Origin: CAZEAC01 sp964510065
Lineage (GTDB): Bacteria > Bdellovibrionota_C > UBA2361 > CAIXSY01
DNA length: 64,000 nucleotides
Direction of reading: 5' to 3'
Assembly: GCA_964510065.1 (NCBI GenBank)
Contig: CAZEAC010000002.1
Coordinates: forward strand, 1-64,000
Shown: positions 61,562 to 64,000 of the stretch, piece after piece
Layout of the letters: every line of letters begins with the position of its first letter
How positions within the stretch are numbered: the first letter of the stretch is position 1
The notes under the pieces: model-generated
What the model saw: the letters and a program-made list of their open reading frames with translations, nothing else
What the model was told of the DNA's origin: nothing
Database searches by the model: none
Program-made: the position numbers and the translations under genes

Positions 61562-62587
61562 CTAATTCCGCGCTTTTGCACGCAGCTCTTCCAACTTCGC
61601 GTCGAGCGCGGCGCAGATGGCGGTGCTATGGGTACGGATGCGCTCGGCCAGATCCCAGCCCGTTGGTGTTTCCATGGTGAGGACAACTCCGGTTCTTCTC
61701 GCGATATAGGTATCGAGATCTTTGATGCCGTCGGTGGCGTGATTATGATGGTTCGGTCCGTAACGAATAATGCCGCCATCATTTCTGTCGTCGTAGAGAA
61801 TTGGAGCTGTCCAAATATCAATATTTCGAGCTCTAAGCTCACTAATTACCCGCGTAGCAACCCGGTCCGGATCGAAGCGTGCGGTTTCGTATGTATAAAA
61901 TGAATAGGCCTGCTGACTCCAGTTATCGGGATGGGCAGTAGGTCGAAACTCAGAATGATCAGGCTGCACGATTTTATTAGAAAAATCAGGCGCGATTTCC
62001 GGGCTGTCTTCGTGACAATCTATCGCCATGAGAAATTGTGGCGAGCCTTTGTTGATATGCTCGAGGATGGCCCATGCTTCCGCGGAGTCTGAATTGTCAG
62101 TGAATCGTCGATTAATGTTTTGGTCATTGGTATTGTTGCGAGTCCCCTGGGCATACCCGCTGGGGTTGATACAAGGGAAAATCAGGAAATTAAAATCCTT
62201 GCGATAACGTTCCAAGTCAGTACGCACAAACTGCATCACTGCGAGCACTCCCGCCGGTTCGTCGCCATGCGTTCCCGCGCTCAGCAGAATCCACGGTTTG
62301 GAATCCGCGCCACTAGTGTGCGATTCAATTTTTATAATCGGATAGCTCGTAGTTGGGTCGGCACCGGGAATACGGGCAATCACCTGAATCTTGAGGCCGA
62401 GGGCCGACATTCGAGAGACGCCGCTTAGCACGTCAGAAACATAATCGCGGCCCCGCAACGGAGAATTTGTTTCCGGAGCGAGTGCCCGTGCAGTCACCCG
62501 AGCAGCAGAATCAGCGATGTCCTGTGCCACCGCCGTATTCCCATTCCTTGCACTTCCTTGGCCGTTCATGCGCAAAACCAGACCCAT
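61562..62587 (-). CDS. M14-family zinc carboxypeptidase / deacylase
   Basis: This 341-residue protein has the M14 layout: His107 and Glu110 in GTHGDEPAG, NPSGYAQGTRNNTN with the substrate-binding Arg, INRRF, His192 in DCHED as third ligand, and the general base Glu in LTMETPTG near residue 322. The DUF2817/succinylglutamate-desuccinylase-like branch is likely, acting on small acyl-amino acids or murein peptides. There is no signal peptide. It converges with the M81 gene, 38 bp apart. Alternative starts at codon 7 are possible. Confidence 0.85.
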   Translation of the reverse strand: MGLVLRMNGQGSARNGNTAVAQDIADSAARVTARALAPETNSPLRGRDYVSDVLSGVSRMSALGLKIQVIARIPGADPTTSYPIIKIESHTSGADSKPWILLSAGTHGDEPAGVLAVMQFVRTDLERYRKDFNFLIFPCINPSGYAQGTRNNTNDQNINRRFTDNSDSAEAWAILEHINKGSPQFLMAIDCHEDSPEIAPDFSNKIVQPDHSEFRPTAHPDNWSQQAYSFYTYETARFDPDRVATRVISELRARNIDIWTAPILYDDRNDGGIIRYGPNHHNHATDGIKDLDTYIARRTGVVLTMETPTGWDLAERIRTHSTAICAALDAKLEELRAKARN

Positions 62588-62801
62588 TACAGTAGTTATG
62601 CAGATTCAAGGCAGCGCCGTATCGAAAAGCCAAAAACCTCCGAAAAATTAAGTGGTGATGTTGCGTTAAAGGAAATGCCTTGAGGCTATCGTTATAATCT
62701 CGTTAACTTGCCAAAACTATTTACAAATATGCCTGCACCTCGCACTTTAAAGTGCCCATAACAATAGCAAGGTTATAGAGTTATAGACTCACTGGTTTTG
62801 T

Positions 62802-63761
62802 ATGACTTTTCGCAACACTCAGGTCGACTTAAGAAAAAAAAAGTCCCGTTCCGACCAGGAAATGGGCGAGAAGGTAACCCTCGACCAGCCGGCGCATGTC
62901 GGCGGCGGCAAATCTGCAGAGCGGGAGAGACAAGCGCATATTGACAATCTTGCGGGCCCAGTTGCCAAGCCCAGTGCGGCCGGCGCAGACCTCCAAGCAT
63001 CACTCGAAAAGCTTGATCCCAAGAACTTAAAGAAAATTAATTTTGATAGCTTTACTGGAGAGCAGCGCGCACAAATTGCCCAGCAATTCATGGAAACCGT
63101 TCGCGGCATTGAGGAGCTCGCGAAACCACTGGATGTCAATGCTGATGGACGAGTTTCAAAACAGGAGATCCATGCTTTCGCGCTCAGCGCAATGCGCAGC
63201 GCTCTCGATCAGATAGAACCGCAACTGCCCGACGCGCTAAAGTCTTTGGTCCTCAAGCAGCTCGATAAATTGGAACAGATTCCTTTCGCGGTCACCGCAG
63301 AATTAAAGTTTTTCAATAGCATTGTATCATCACTGCTGAAGTTCGAGCAGATCTTTGCAAAACTTTTTCCGGATGGGTTCAGCAGCAAAGCAATTATCGG
63401 GAAAATCGATGGCATCTTGGGCAAACACGACGGCAACGTCGACTTTGAGGAGATAAAGAAATTTCTTGAAAGCAATAAGGCCGCATCGAAAACGGTTGCC
63501 GACGAATTGAGCGATTTTATCCATAAACTCAGCGATACTGTCGTTGACGCAATTGATGTTGCACTCAAGTACAAGAAGAAGGATCCGGAAGATATCTCGT
63601 GTAGTCCAGAAGAGCTGAAGGCACTACGTGAATTATTTGCCGGCGTCCGGAGCGCAGTGGGCGCAAGAACTAATGCTGGCTTTCGCCGTGGCACAGATCG
63701 AATGGTCAAAGGTTTCGACTCTTTAACTGCTGCCACAGAAATAGACTATAAGCTTCCCTAA
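62802..63761 (+). CDS. EF-hand protein, otherwise unknown
   Basis: This 319-residue soluble protein has one canonical EF-hand loop, Asp111-x-Asn113-x-Asp115-Gly-x-Val-Ser-x-x-Glu122, and a degenerate second one (GKHDGNVDFEE, near 209-219) lacking the first acidic residue. The N-terminus is charged and disordered-looking; the rest is helical with many Lys/Leu. There is no signal peptide. Calcium binding by the first loop is likely from sequence. The role is unknown. The 214-bp gap before it, after the divergent M14 gene, holds both promoters. Confidence 0.7.
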   Translation: MTFRNTQVDLRKKKSRSDQEMGEKVTLDQPAHVGGGKSAERERQAHIDNLAGPVAKPSAAGADLQASLEKLDPKNLKKINFDSFTGEQRAQIAQQFMETVRGIEELAKPLDVNADGRVSKQEIHAFALSAMRSALDQIEPQLPDALKSLVLKQLDKLEQIPFAVTAELKFFNSIVSSLLKFEQIFAKLFPDGFSSKAIIGKIDGILGKHDGNVDFEEIKKFLESNKAASKTVADELSDFIHKLSDTVVDAIDVALKYKKKDPEDISCSPEELKALRELFAGVRSAVGARTNAGFRRGTDRMVKGFDSLTAATEIDYKLP

Positions 63762-63857
63762 TATATCCGCACATAAATTATATTTGACCTGATGACTTTC
63801 TAATTTAGCGCAGCGCAGCCTCAGCCCAATGAAAGTGGGGTCGCATTGACATGCCTA

Positions 63858-64000
63858 ATGCAACTAAGTATCATTAGACAAATGCCGCACATCCACACAA
63901 AAATCGATAGTATTGGTGCAAGTTTATCCTTTGCCTGCGCGCTGCACTGCATGCTCATGCCGTTTCTTATCGGTATTTTGCCACTTATCGGCTTAGGCGT
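63858..64000 (+). CDS. MerC-domain membrane protein, 5-prime part only
   Basis: The window ends inside this gene. From the ATG at 63858 or, in frame, 63882, the product reads IDSIGASLSFACALHCMLMPFL and enters a hydrophobic helix. CALHC with the following Met/Pro/Phe-rich helix is the opening of MerC-type proteins, some of which carry mercuric ions while many have unknown roles. About 47 residues are visible. No mer gene is near. Confidence 0.65.
   Translation, partial: MQLSIIRQMPHIHTKIDSIGASLSFACALHCMLMPFLIGILPLIGLG

Noticed and set aside
62773..63003. 76-codon minus-strand frame at the start of the EF-hand gene
   Set aside because: It overlaps the EF-hand protein, which has a canonical calcium loop in the plus frame.

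Overview
The window is compact bacterial chromosome, roughly 50% GC by eye, with about 50 protein genes on both strands. I saw no rRNA, tRNA, CRISPR array or prophage block. Predicted lipoproteins, an ABC-type O-polysaccharide exporter, a CsrA regulator, an M48 envelope protease and a periplasmic-type amidase point to a Gram-negative, probably a delta-proteobacterium-like or Bdellovibrionota-like lineage known mainly from environmental genomes. That placement is inference from gene content, not from a marker tree.

Layout. 1-13 kb is housekeeping: a PPi-type phosphofructokinase, a large AAA+ ATPase, a cell-wall amidase, MutS, a single-domain response regulator, cmk-rpsA and a patatin-like lipase. 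13-16 kb holds csrA and a UPF0104-like membrane protein. 15.9-19.8 kb is a gene-poor patch of repeats: a MITE-like element, a 230-bp inverted repeat flanking a higBA toxin-antitoxin pair, an rsmH-like remnant, and a small membrane-protein gene carrying an in-frame amber codon behind a hairpin that covers its ribosome binding site. 19.8-28.9 kb has two exported unknowns, an SNF2 helicase with a HARP-like N-terminus, a 53-residue gene with its own terminator, and a secreted beta-helix protein.

28.9-36.1 kb is a minus-strand surface polysaccharide operon running hpt, wzt, wzm, two GT4 glycosyltransferases and a GT39-like transferase, several coupled by ATGA or TAGTG overlaps. 36.2-42.2 kb carries envelope genes (lipoproteins, M48 protease, DUF218/ElyC-like protein), a flagellin-like protein and a methyltransferase pair. 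42.4-47.8 kb is a tight minus-strand trio that I consider the most unusual system here: a TMTC-like GT-C/TPR membrane protein, an exported protein with 34 cysteine-rich GCC2/GCC3-type repeats, and a B12-binding radical SAM enzyme. 47.9-54.1 kb has a long U32 peptidase-family protein, a YfhO-like protein and the SRP protein Ffh.

54.1-54.8 kb is a RAYT transposase exactly framed by a 16-bp inverted repeat. 55-64 kb has a pesticin-like lysozyme, a DTW-domain tRNA modifier, a divergent pair for D-2-hydroxyacids (a dehydrogenase and a flavoprotein oxidase), an M81 and an M14 peptidase, an EF-hand protein and the first part of a MerC-like gene cut by the window edge. Several dispersed palindromic repeat families (CCACAGAG type, TCCGCC type, a 17-mer and a 27-mer) recur between genes.
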